From contig CALACW010000085.1 of the NCBI GenBank assembly GCA_937890355.1, forward strand, positions 1 through 35,831: a DNA stretch of 35,831 bases. The letters are read 5' to 3'. Shown here piece after piece: positions 7,783-15,596 of the stretch; the stretch's first letter is position 1, and each line of letters opens with the position of its first letter. Made by a program: the position numbers and the translations under genes. The notes under the pieces were generated by a model. The model made no database searches, was not told the DNA's origin, and was given only the letters and a program-made list of their open reading frames with translations. The DNA is from CALACW01 sp002431305 (GTDB lineage Bacteria; Bacillota; Clostridia; Oscillospirales; Acutalibacteraceae).

Positions 7783-9324
7783 TTATTTCTTTTTCTCCCA
7801 GCCTTCGAAGATCTCGTCGAATTTATAAACGTTGTTCTCTTCCTTGGTATGGTTGGTGTACCAAACCTGCGCAAAGAACGGGTTGGTTCTGGCGATCTCG
7901 TCGTAATGCCATTCCTTTATTGGAATATAGCACTCTGAGCACCAGTGTCCGCCTAAGAGAATAAGATTCGGGCTTGCTTCGAACTCTGCACCGCAGGTAC
8001 CGCACTTCCATTTAAGTTTAGTCGTAAGGTCGCCCTTCTTCATGCTCTTGCTCAGGCACTTACCTCCTCTGAACTCTGCAGCTTTCTTCATATCCTCGAT
8101 ATCAAGCTCGCTTAAAGGCTTGCTCTCATCGTAGCCGTGGTCAAGTTTATAATTATCAGCATCCGAAATGTCCTTATTGGGGCTCTTTAATTCAAAGTTA
8201 TCCCACGACTTGCCGATACGATACCAGTCGGTAAGAGTGCCGTAGTATGCGCTGATTCTGACGGGATCCTTTCTTGCAATCCAGTCGAGAGTACCCCACT
8301 TGGGAGTCATTGCAATCTTCTTCATAAAAGGCTTAGCGCATGCTGCGATGAGCTTCTTTGTGGGAATGTATTTCGGAAGTCTGAAGTAGAATTCACACTG
8401 CGAAGCCATTCTGTCAAAGTAGTCTTTAACAGGCATATTTTCACGGAAATGAAGATACTCTTCAAGTTTATCAGAATCCGCATAGTACTGACCGTGGAAG
8501 TTTTTAAGGGTAAACCAGTCAGGGTCGAAAAGTCCCTTGGGTGAACCGAGACCGATACAGCCTAAAAGAAGCTCCTCAAACTCGAAATTCGTAAGACGAT
8601 ACTGTTTGCCGGAACCGATGTTGTAGTACTTCTGCCAGAATTCCTCGGGAAGATTCTCCTCGGTAACGAGGTTGCACATAAGACGGCCGGAGTCCTCTAC
8701 GGTTGCCCACTCGAGCATTCCGTTAAGAGGTACGTGGTACATGATAGGCTCCATGTTATGAAGAATAGCAGGATAAAGAATACCCGACTGACGCATAACG
8801 ACCCAGTGCTTAATTCCGCTCTCTACGAATATTTTTTCCGCCATTACCTTTGAAATGGCATAATGGTCGTACACGGAAACCTTAATCGGGTCGCCGCAGC
8901 GTCCCCAGTGAATGGGATAGTTTCTGTCGCCTGTTTCTGCAACGGAACCTATGTAGCAGACTTTAATATCGTCCTTATTGGGCTGTGCAAGAACAGCCTT
9001 GCAAATGTTTTCTGCCGCGCCTACGTTAACCTTACGGGTTGTGTAGGGCTTATAGTCTGCGGCGGGAGAAACCATACCGCCGATATGAAGAACGTAGTCG
9101 CTTCCCGTTACACCCTCAAGAATTGCGTCGTAATCAAGAAAATCGCCCCAAACGATTTTAACGTTGGGATAAAGCATGTACTTTTTAAGCTTTTCAAGGT
9201 TTTTCTCACTGCGGCGTGCAAGAACCTTAACGGTTACGTCGTCGTGTTTGATAAGCTCCTGAAATGCAGCCCAGCCCATGGTTCCGGTACCGCCGGTAAT
9301 AAATACTGTTTTTTTAGCAGCCAT
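7783..9324 (-). CDS. NAD-dependent epimerase/dehydratase (extended SDR) with C-terminal zinc-binding segment
   Basis: 513 aa. The N-terminal Rossmann domain has the TGGTGTMG dinucleotide motif (residues 10-17), GSVAE (Ser127) and the catalytic YAISK (Tyr155, Lys159) of extended short-chain dehydrogenases, so it probably acts on a nucleotide sugar or similar NAD(P)-dependent substrate. It is much longer than the usual 310-340 aa. After about residue 330 there is an uncharacterised region, then a segment with Cys441-x2-Cys444 and Cys462-x2-Cys465 (KCGTCGAEF, WCSEC) that looks like a zinc ribbon or treble-clef fold. Codons lean to AAC, ATC, GAC, TAC and AAG more than in neighbouring genes, suggesting high expression. 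AAAGGAG precedes the ATG. It is monocistronic with its own terminator. Confidence 0.85.
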   Translation of the reverse strand: MAAKKTVFITGGTGTMGWAAFQELIKHDDVTVKVLARRSEKNLEKLKKYMLYPNVKIVWGDFLDYDAILEGVTGSDYVLHIGGMVSPAADYKPYTTRKVNVGAAENICKAVLAQPNKDDIKVCYIGSVAETGDRNYPIHWGRCGDPIKVSVYDHYAISKVMAEKIFVESGIKHWVVMRQSGILYPAILHNMEPIMYHVPLNGMLEWATVEDSGRLMCNLVTEENLPEEFWQKYYNIGSGKQYRLTNFEFEELLLGCIGLGSPKGLFDPDWFTLKNFHGQYYADSDKLEEYLHFRENMPVKDYFDRMASQCEFYFRLPKYIPTKKLIAACAKPFMKKIAMTPKWGTLDWIARKDPVRISAYYGTLTDWYRIGKSWDNFELKSPNKDISDADNYKLDHGYDESKPLSELDIEDMKKAAEFRGGKCLSKSMKKGDLTTKLKWKCGTCGAEFEASPNLILLGGHWCSECYIPIKEWHYDEIARTNPFFAQVWYTNHTKEENNVYKFDEIFEGWEKKK

Positions 9325-9412
9325 AATAAACTCCTTTTTATTTTATCGTTTTTAAGAATTGTTTTTGTATTCTTTATAATTTTATCATTAAAGCATTTTT
9401 TTTGATTAATTA

Positions 9413-9442
9413 TATATAAAATCACAGTGTACAGTTTGTAAA
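9413..9442 (-). promoter_or_regulatory. Possible promoter of the SDR gene
   Basis: Minus strand: TTTACA (9442-9437), an 18-bp spacer and TATATA (9418-9413). This would leave a leader of roughly 85 nt before the ATG. The region is very AT-rich, so other -10 boxes closer to the gene are possible. Confidence 0.35.
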
Positions 9443-9476
9443 CTTTTATTTAACAGAGTATTAACGTCGAGGTAAA

Positions 9477-10151
9477 TTATCCGTTTTCCCTTACTTCGTC
9501 GCAGATGTGTTCGATAAATTCATAGTATGACATAAGAAAATCGAACGAATGAATTATAAATTCCTTTAAATTATGAGAGTAAAAAAGCTCGTTATATTCG
9601 ATTCCGGCGGTTACATACAATTCTTTTTTATTAAGCCACGAGGTTAATAATTCCCCCGCATCACCCTTGCTTCTCTTATAATCGTCGCCGCCTAAAACGA
9701 ATAGTTTGCTTTTTGCAATTTTTTCGGCTAACGGCGTTATTTTTTCTGGTTCGTTCAGTATTATATCGCGGTATCTCAGGATAACCGTCTGCGGTGCCTT
9801 GAATATACCGCATCCGACGCTCCAGCCCTCGGGCGAAATACTGAAATAAAACGACGGTCTGTCGTATTCGTCGGCATAGGCGTTATATATCGAAAACCAC
9901 ATATGATCCTTATACGGTCCGAAAGGAGACGGACGGCGAAGATCGCGGTTTATTCTGGAAATATGAAGATCGAAAACATGCGAAATATACGTATCGTTCA
10001 TGTAATTATACACTTCGTTTGCAAGCTCCTTAAACGGAGTCTGCAAACACCTTTTATATAATTCCCTGTGTTCGTCAAACCACGGTTTATTATTGTTAAA
10101 ACGTAAGTCCCAAAGAAACTCGGGCAGTTCTTTTGAGAAATTTTCAAACAT
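9477..10151 (-). CDS. DUF2461 family protein
   Basis: 224-residue cytoplasmic protein of the DUF2461 family, whose function is unknown. Typical features are the N-terminal FLWDLRFNNNKPWFDEHRELYKR block (residues 12 onward), ISRINRDLRRPSPFGPYKDHM in the middle, and FSISPEGWSVGCGIF, where the family has a glycine-rich strand. The length is normal. AGGAAAG lies just before the ATG, and a promoter with a perfect TTGACA box is upstream. It is separated from the SDR gene by 152 bp, so cotranscription is uncertain. Confidence 0.85.
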   Translation of the reverse strand: MFENFSKELPEFLWDLRFNNNKPWFDEHRELYKRCLQTPFKELANEVYNYMNDTYISHVFDLHISRINRDLRRPSPFGPYKDHMWFSIYNAYADEYDRPSFYFSISPEGWSVGCGIFKAPQTVILRYRDIILNEPEKITPLAEKIAKSKLFVLGGDDYKRSKGDAGELLTSWLNKKELYVTAGIEYNELFYSHNLKEFIIHSFDFLMSYYEFIEHICDEVRENG

Positions 10152-10169
10152 CTTTCCTCACCCTGAAAT

Positions 10170-10198
10170 ATAATATCAGCAATAAAAAGTTTTGTCAA
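10170..10198 (-). promoter_or_regulatory. Sigma-A promoter of the DUF2461 gene
   Basis: Minus strand: perfect TTGACA (10198-10193), a 17-bp spacer and TATTAT (10175-10170), 18 bp upstream of the start codon. It is divergent from the small-gene promoter at 10205. Confidence 0.75.
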
Positions 10199-10204
10199 AC
10201 GGTA

Positions 10205-10233
10205 TTGTAATTATTATTGATTTGCTGTAAAAT
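10205..10233 (+). promoter_or_regulatory. Promoter of the 30-codon gene
   Basis: TTGTAA (10205-10210), exactly 17 bp, then TAAAAT (10228-10233). The predicted start near 10240 gives a leader of about 33 nt to the small ORF. An alternative TTGATT at 10218 pairs less well. Confidence 0.5.
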
Positions 10234-10272
10234 AAGATTGTAAAAACATTTTGCCCGACGGAGGTGTTTATT

Positions 10273-10365
10273 ATGTGGTTAGAGGTTATCGTAGTTTTAA
10301 TTAAACTGATTCAGTTTATCGCAAAGATTTTCGGTTCGATTGAAAAACCGAGCGAGAAGAAATAA
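10273..10365 (+). CDS. Small hydrophobic protein of 30 aa, unrecognised
   Basis: A 30-codon frame from ATG to TAA encoding one hydrophobic stretch (LEVIVVLIKLIQFIAKIFG, residues 3-21) followed by a charged, Lys/Glu-rich tail ending in EKK. No family is recognised. Evidence that it is real: an excellent GGAGGTG 8 nt before the ATG, a promoter about 40 bp upstream, a stable hairpin terminator directly after it, and no other use for the 270-bp interval between two minus-strand genes. The lysines spaced within the hydrophobic run suggest an amphipathic or membrane-inserting helix. It could be a small membrane regulator, a type I toxin-like peptide or a secreted helical peptide; none of these is shown. 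Confidence 0.6.
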   Translation: MWLEVIVVLIKLIQFIAKIFGSIEKPSEKK

Positions 10366-10388
10366 AAATTAAAATAATAACAAAACTG

Positions 10389-10416
10389 CGGGGCTGTTCA
10401 TAAATGAACAGTCCCG
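10389..10416. terminator. Terminator between the small gene and the ABC transporter operon
   Basis: 12-bp stem (10389-10400 with 10405-10416, one G-T pair) and a 4-nt loop. It sits between the converging small gene and ABC permease, with moderately T-rich flanks on both strands, so it can serve both. Confidence 0.72.
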
Positions 10417-10425
10417 TTATCATAT

Positions 10426-12189
10426 TTAATTCTTTATCTGTTTCTTTTTGAAAATAACAAATGCCAGCGTGTAGAACAGTGCGGAACATATCGTCACGAC
10501 AACTGCTCCGATAATGGGATTGAATACCGTCTGAATCGAAGCGGTGTAACCCGAGTACAGCGCGTTATAGTCAATCGGACTTTCAAGATAAAACGACATG
10601 TCAAGATACGGAACAGGTGTATATTCGAGGAATCCGTTTAATGCGATGTTTATCTCGTTAAACATTGCATTCGCACATACGTCCGCAATCTGTACCATGT
10701 TTGCAAGCGCAACGGCAAGCACTCCGCCCTTCGTAAACAGTACGGAAAGGAATATGGAGAAAGAAATCATTACGTTTACCGAGAACAGAGAAAGTAAGCA
10801 CTTGAACAATGCAAGAACAACTGTTGAAATTGCGTACGCTTTACCCGAAAAATGAACCATTACTGTTTTGGCAAACAGATTTTTCGTTTCGCACAGCCCC
10901 ATATTCAGTGCGCTCATTATAACGAACGAAACCAGCATAAGTCCCGCGCCGTAGATAAATACGGAAAGTATTTTTGACAGAAGAATCTTGCTTCTGCTTC
11001 TCGGTCTTATCAGCAATAATCTTATCGAGCCGGACATAAATTCGTTTGACATCGTAGTTCCCGCCATAACAATCATAAACAGACAGATAACGACGTTTAT
11101 AATCTTTATATGTGTAGAAAGATACTCGCTTGCGGATTTTGTTTTGTTGCCAAATACTGGTATATTCTTTTCAAATGAATACTTTACTGCGGCAATCGCA
11201 TTATTTGCAGCCTTTAAGGCGGATTCGCAAGAAAGAACATAACGGTGATAACTCTTGTAATAATCGGCATAATCTTTCTTGTAAATATCCTCGTCATAAA
11301 TAACGTTTGAACTTAATGCATCGGCGGCAACCGTAAGCGTATTTTTTACTTCCGTATAATGCCAGTCGTCAACCTCATACTTGCCTTTAAGAAGCTCCTG
11401 ATATCCCCAAAGCAGTACATTCTTGCTTTCATACGCGGCGTTTGCGTCGGCTAAAACTTTCTTGTCGTCGACAGTCTTTGTTTTATTGTATCGCGCCTGC
11501 GCGTCGTCAAGTGCTTGCTTCGCTGTTTTTACTTCATCCTGAGCAACCTTAACAAGATTTTCATATTTCTTTACAATCGAAACCGACTTAATATAATTTG
11601 CAACATTTTCCTTATTCTTTTTAGCCTGGTCGCGCAGTTTTTCGTATTCTTCTTTTGAAAGCCCCTCATAAGTAAACGGATTGCCTTCTTCATCTGTTTC
11701 GGGTATGTCGGCCTTTTCGGTAATTGCAGCTAAATCGGTAAAATTCGAATTGACGTTGTGATATTCATTCGGCGCTGCCGAATACAGCGCGTCATAGAAA
11801 TAGGCTTCTATTTCGTAATAAGGAATTCCGCCGTTTACAAGAGCATCGAAAGCTTTTTCCCTTGCGCAGTAATACGTGGCAAACACATCATAGTATTCTT
11901 CGTATCTCCAGTCGTCCGATGCAATAGAATTATCGCTGAAAAACTTAGACGCTTCGGAGTAACTCTGGGAATATATCTTTTGAATGGGCGTTTCCGCGTC
12001 ATCATAATAATAGTCTTCTACCCGGTACGCCGTATCGTTTCTTCTTCTTTCGTAAATTTTATCGTTTATAAAAAATCCCGTCGGCAAGGCAATGGAAGCA
12101 ACAAGAATTAAGATAACGAAAACTTTGAAATAAACGGTTTTTCCGGTCTTTATAAGTTCATTTTTAACAAGGTTTCCTAAGCCTTTCAT
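10426..12189 (-). CDS. ABC-2-type transporter permease with large extracytoplasmic domain
   Basis: 587 aa membrane subunit of an ABC exporter. One membrane helix lies near the N-terminus (about residues 18-40). A long, charged region to about residue 350 follows, rich in Lys, Glu, Ala and Gln and with a likely coiled coil around 165-265. The C-terminal part has about five further hydrophobic segments from residue 360 to the end. This one-loop-five layout is that of ABC-2 permeases. The first four bases of the gene overlap the ATPase stop (ATGA). The substrate is unknown; peptide, lipid or drug export are all possible. It is much longer than minimal ABC-2 permeases of about 250-300 aa because of the loop. 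Confidence 0.85.
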   Translation of the reverse strand: MKGLGNLVKNELIKTGKTVYFKVFVILILVASIALPTGFFINDKIYERRRNDTAYRVEDYYYDDAETPIQKIYSQSYSEASKFFSDNSIASDDWRYEEYYDVFATYYCAREKAFDALVNGGIPYYEIEAYFYDALYSAAPNEYHNVNSNFTDLAAITEKADIPETDEEGNPFTYEGLSKEEYEKLRDQAKKNKENVANYIKSVSIVKKYENLVKVAQDEVKTAKQALDDAQARYNKTKTVDDKKVLADANAAYESKNVLLWGYQELLKGKYEVDDWHYTEVKNTLTVAADALSSNVIYDEDIYKKDYADYYKSYHRYVLSCESALKAANNAIAAVKYSFEKNIPVFGNKTKSASEYLSTHIKIINVVICLFMIVMAGTTMSNEFMSGSIRLLLIRPRSRSKILLSKILSVFIYGAGLMLVSFVIMSALNMGLCETKNLFAKTVMVHFSGKAYAISTVVLALFKCLLSLFSVNVMISFSIFLSVLFTKGGVLAVALANMVQIADVCANAMFNEINIALNGFLEYTPVPYLDMSFYLESPIDYNALYSGYTASIQTVFNPIIGAVVVTICSALFYTLAFVIFKKKQIKN

Positions 12190-13121
12190 ACTCCTACGCC
12201 TCCCGGTACGTTATGCGAGGTCATTTCCATATACGCATCCTCAAGTGTTTTCGTTTTCGGAACGAGAGAATAGAGGGCAATTCCCTGCTCAACAAGAGAT
12301 TTAACAAACTCGGGAACATCCGATTTTTTCAGCATAACGGCGGTATGTCCGTTTTCATGCACGGTAAACGGCATGTTTTTCATGTTAAGGAACATACCTA
12401 TGTCGCTGTCACCGCAGTCAAGCTCGTATTCAACCGACGCGTCGGAGGATACGTTTCTTATCTCCGACATGCTTCTGATATCGACGATTTTACCTCTGTC
12501 AAGTATAGCGATTCTGTCGCACATCAAATCAAGCTCTGCGAGCATGTGGGAAGAAACGAGTACGGAGCAGGCATTTTCTCTCGTAATTTTCTTAAAAATA
12601 TCCCTTAACTGCTTAATTCCGTCGGGGTCAAGACCGTTTGTAGGCTCGTCGAGTACGAGCAGTTTCGGATTATGAAGCATTGCCTGGGCAATACCGAGTC
12701 TCTGTCTCATACCGAGAGAGTATTTTGAAATCTTATCGTCGATTCTGCCGTCGAGTCCAACCGTTTTTATAACTTCGTCGACTCTCGAATCGGGAATGTT
12801 ATCATACATTCTCTTATACTGCATGAGATTTTCTCTGCCGGTAAGATTTTTGTACATCTCGGGATTTTCGATAATTCCGCCTATATGCTTTACGGCGTTT
12901 TCAAAATCCGTCATAACGTTTCTTCCGCAGACGATAATCTGTCCGTCGTCGACTCTCAATAAACCGAGAATCATTTTAATGGTGGTTGTTTTACCCGAAC
13001 CATTGGGACCTAAGAAGCCGAAAATTTCACCCTCGTTTACGGAAAACGTAATACCGTTGAGTATGGTTTTCTTGCCGAGCGTTTTTGAAACGTTGTTAAT
13101 TTCAAGAATGGTTGCACCCAT
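12186..13121 (-). CDS. ABC transporter ATP-binding protein (ABC-2 exporter type)
   Basis: 311 aa nucleotide-binding subunit that powers the permease encoded next. Walker A is GPNGSGKT (residues 38-45), the signature starts at Ser135 (SLGMRQ, the variant usual in exporter ATPases), Walker B is LLVLDEP (154-160) and the switch histidine is His192. A C-terminal extension of about 90 residues follows the core, as in the DrrA/NatA-like CcmA group. AGGAGGG precedes the ATG. It follows the rRNA methyltransferase gene by 13 bp, so the three genes form one transcription unit. Confidence 0.92.
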   Translation of the reverse strand: MGATILEINNVSKTLGKKTILNGITFSVNEGEIFGFLGPNGSGKTTTIKMILGLLRVDDGQIIVCGRNVMTDFENAVKHIGGIIENPEMYKNLTGRENLMQYKRMYDNIPDSRVDEVIKTVGLDGRIDDKISKYSLGMRQRLGIAQAMLHNPKLLVLDEPTNGLDPDGIKQLRDIFKKITRENACSVLVSSHMLAELDLMCDRIAILDRGKIVDIRSMSEIRNVSSDASVEYELDCGDSDIGMFLNMKNMPFTVHENGHTAVMLKKSDVPEFVKSLVEQGIALYSLVPKTKTLEDAYMEMTSHNVPGGVGV

Positions 13122-13134
13122 ACCCTTATCCCTC

Positions 13135-14358
13135 CTATACTATCTGGAATATGTAGAATTTCAGATAATCCGTCTCGGGAACATTCCAGAGAATCGGATG
13201 ATCGCACGATTGCTGACGGTGTTCAATCTGCCTTAACGAAACTCCCGCATCCGCGGCGGCTTCATGAAGCATTTTTTTGAATAAACCGTCCGTCATAAAG
13301 TGAGAACACGAGCACGTTGCAAGATATCCTCCGCGGGGCAGAACTTTCATTGCCCGGATGTTAATATCCTTATAACCTTTATATGCGTTTGCTACGGTCG
13401 AATTGCTTTTTGTAAATGCGGGCGGGTCGAGAATTATATAATCATAATCACATTTACCCTTTGAACTCATTTCGGTAAGCAAATCAAATACGTCCGTACA
13501 TACAAATGACATATTCTTTTCAAGCGAATTGAGCTTTGCGTTTGCCTTAGCCATATCGAGCGCGTCCGATGAAATATCAACAGCAGTCACGCTCTGTGCG
13601 CCCGCTTTCGCACAGTTTAACGCAAACGAACCCGTGTGAGTGAAACAGTCAAGAACCTTTTTTCCGTGAGCGATCCTTGCGGCGGCGGCGCGGTTGTACT
13701 TCTGGTCGAGGAAGAATCCCGTTTTCTGTCCGTTAATAAAATCAACGCAGTATTTTATAGAATTCTCCATGATAACAACAGTACCGGGAATATCATCTCG
13801 GGTTATTTCGCTGTGCCAAAAATCCTTATAGCGTTCGAGTCCCTCTTTGCTTCTCGTCGGCGCGTCGTTTCTCTCATAAAGAGCATCGATTGTTTCACCG
13901 CGTTCGCGCAATGCGTTTACAAGAAGCGTAAAAATCATGTCTTTTCTGATGTCGATACCGTAGCTTAACACCTGAGCGACGAGAACGTTTGAAAATCTGT
14001 CGACAATAAGCCCCGGAAATCCGTCCGAATCGCCGAAAATCAGACGACAGCATTTAAAATCGTGATTCATAACGGTTTTTCTGTAATCAAGACTGTAATT
14101 TATACGTCTTTCGAAAAACGCTTCGTCGAATTTATCGTTTGCGTTCCGCGAAATAATACGTACGCGAATCTTCGAATTATCATTTACGAATCCGCTTCCG
14201 AGGTAACGTCCCTTACCGCTGCGGACATCAACGATATCTCCGTTTTTATACGCCCAGCTTATTTCGGTCACTTCGTCGGCATAAACCCACGGGTGTCCGT
14301 TTTTTATACTCTTTTCCGCTTTTTGCGAAACGGTGAGAGAAACATAAGGTCTTATCAT
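13135..14358 (-). CDS. RlmI-like class I SAM-dependent rRNA methyltransferase
   Basis: 407 aa with an N-terminal PUA RNA-binding domain (residues 1 to about 75, HPWVYADEV), a middle region and a C-terminal Rossmann methyltransferase. The SAM-binding motif is LDCFTHTGSF (236-245), the acidic end of the next strand is AVDIS, the catalytic loop is DPPAF (311-315), and a conserved cysteine block CSCSH follows. This matches the RlmI family, which makes 5-methylcytosine in 23S rRNA. AAGGAG lies upstream of the ATG. The gene is first in a unit with the ABC exporter; there is no obvious functional link between them. Confidence 0.9.
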   Translation of the reverse strand: MIRPYVSLTVSQKAEKSIKNGHPWVYADEVTEISWAYKNGDIVDVRSGKGRYLGSGFVNDNSKIRVRIISRNANDKFDEAFFERRINYSLDYRKTVMNHDFKCCRLIFGDSDGFPGLIVDRFSNVLVAQVLSYGIDIRKDMIFTLLVNALRERGETIDALYERNDAPTRSKEGLERYKDFWHSEITRDDIPGTVVIMENSIKYCVDFINGQKTGFFLDQKYNRAAAARIAHGKKVLDCFTHTGSFALNCAKAGAQSVTAVDISSDALDMAKANAKLNSLEKNMSFVCTDVFDLLTEMSSKGKCDYDYIILDPPAFTKSNSTVANAYKGYKDINIRAMKVLPRGGYLATCSCSHFMTDGLFKKMLHEAAADAGVSLRQIEHRQQSCDHPILWNVPETDYLKFYIFQIV

Positions 14359-14380
14359 GCTGTATTCTCCTTACAACTCG

Positions 14381-14409
14381 ATTATATCTACCGCGTGATT
14401 TTTTTGCAA
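14381..14409 (-). promoter_or_regulatory. Promoter of the rRNA methyltransferase/ABC operon
   Basis: Minus strand: TTGCAA (14409-14404), a 17-bp spacer and TATAAT (14386-14381), 22 bp before the start codon. Confidence 0.7.
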
Positions 14410-14474
14410 TAGATATCAAAATATCTTAATGAATCTTAAATATTATTTAATGATTTTTACCGACAAAAGAAATA

Positions 14475-14508
14475 ACCGCGCCCGTTTCCCGTCGGAATTA
14501 GGCGCGGT
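14475..14508 (-). terminator. Rho-independent terminator of pfkA
   Basis: Stem ACCGCGCC/GGCGCGGT (14475-14482 and 14501-14508) with an 18-nt loop, then a T-rich stretch on the minus strand. It is 30 bp past the pfkA stop codon and shares its stem sequence with the SDR terminator. Confidence 0.72.
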
Positions 14509-14538
14509 ATCACATAATCCGATTATAAAAAGTTATAA

Positions 14539-15501
14539 TCAGATTGAAATTTCAAGCGCAGTCTTGTAAAGGTCAAGATCTATCTGCTTTTTCATGTTAA
14601 GAGCCTCATAGATATCGTAATCTACGATTTCGTCTCTCTTATTGGCTACGACTCTGTTGCCGATACCATCCATGAGAAGGTGTACGGCACGCGAACCCAT
14701 CTGACTGCCGAGAACTCTGTCCTTAACGGAGGGCGAACCGCCTCTCTGAACGTGACCGAGAATAGTTGCACGGCTTTCAACGCCCGTTTTCTCCTGGATA
14801 AGCTTTGCAAGATCGGCAACTCCGCCGATACCCTCTGCAACCATTATAATAAAATGCTTCTTGCCTGTTTTCTGCGTACGTCTCATCCTGTCGATAACGT
14901 CCTTTTCGATATCGAAAGGAACCTCTGGAATAAGAATCGAAGTCGCACCGATAGCAATACCTGCGTAAAGAGCAAGATAACCGGCTCTTCTGCCCATTAC
15001 TTCGACTACGGAACATCTGTCGTGAGATTCCGTGGTATCTCTGATTCTGTCAACCATATCCATAATGGTGTTAAGAGCCGTATCATAGCCTATAGTGTAA
15101 TCACAGCATGCGATATCGTTATCAATTGTTCCGGGGATTCCGATACAGGGGACACCCTTTAACGAAAGATCTCTCGCGCCTCTGAACGAACCGTCTCCGC
15201 CGATAACAACGATACCCTCAATGCCGTTTTCCTTACACACCTCGACAGCCTTGTTAAGACCTTCCTCGGTCTGGAACTCAGGACTTCTCGCAGAGTAAAG
15301 CATAGTGCCTCCCCTGTGAATTATATCCGAAACGGAGCGAATGTTCATTTTCTCCATATCGCCGCTCATAAGTCCCTTATATCCCCTGCGAATACCTAAA
15401 ACTTCCATATCGTTTTCGCAGGCTGTTCTTACGACCGCTCTGATAGCGGCGTTCATACCGGGAGCGTCGCCGCCGCTTGTAAGAACTGCAATTTTATTCA
15501 T
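14539..15501 (-). CDS. pfkA: ATP-dependent 6-phosphofructokinase
   Basis: Glycolytic enzyme that phosphorylates fructose 6-phosphate to fructose 1,6-bisphosphate in the cytoplasm. 320 aa, the standard bacterial length. Motifs seen are TSGGDAPGMN at the N-terminus, GGDGSFRGA (Gly after GGD marks ATP rather than pyrophosphate use), PGTIDND, where a PPi enzyme would have Lys instead of Gly, and MGRRAGYLAL. I start at the ATG at 15501 because CCTCC complementary to the SD lies at 15512-15516. A longer frame to 15564 would add 21 residues absent from the family and run through the promoter. It follows dnaE, a common Clostridia arrangement. Confidence 0.96.
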   Translation of the reverse strand: MNKIAVLTSGGDAPGMNAAIRAVVRTACENDMEVLGIRRGYKGLMSGDMEKMNIRSVSDIIHRGGTMLYSARSPEFQTEEGLNKAVEVCKENGIEGIVVIGGDGSFRGARDLSLKGVPCIGIPGTIDNDIACCDYTIGYDTALNTIMDMVDRIRDTTESHDRCSVVEVMGRRAGYLALYAGIAIGATSILIPEVPFDIEKDVIDRMRRTQKTGKKHFIIMVAEGIGGVADLAKLIQEKTGVESRATILGHVQRGGSPSVKDRVLGSQMGSRAVHLLMDGIGNRVVANKRDEIVDYDIYEALNMKKQIDLDLYKTALEISI

Positions 15502-15535
15502 AACAGAGATACCTCCAAAAAATTCTTTGTATAAA

Positions 15536-15564
15536 ATTTTAATATTTTTACGAAAAATAGTCAA
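15536..15564 (-). promoter_or_regulatory. Promoter of pfkA
   Basis: Minus strand: TTGACT (15564-15559), a 17-bp spacer and TAAAAT (15541-15536), in the 95-bp gap between dnaE and pfkA. It implies pfkA can be transcribed independently of dnaE. Confidence 0.7.
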
Positions 15565-15596
15565 TATCGTATTCGTCTAAAATTTACACAATTCAA

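Noticed and set aside
8863..9405. A 180-codon plus-strand frame
   Set aside because: Antisense to the Rossmann domain of the SDR gene, with no ribosome binding site and a low-complexity end.
15502..15564. A longer pfkA start at 15564
   Set aside because: The extra 21 residues run through the -35/-10 promoter and the SD, and are absent from the family; the ATG at 15501 has a GGAGG in place.
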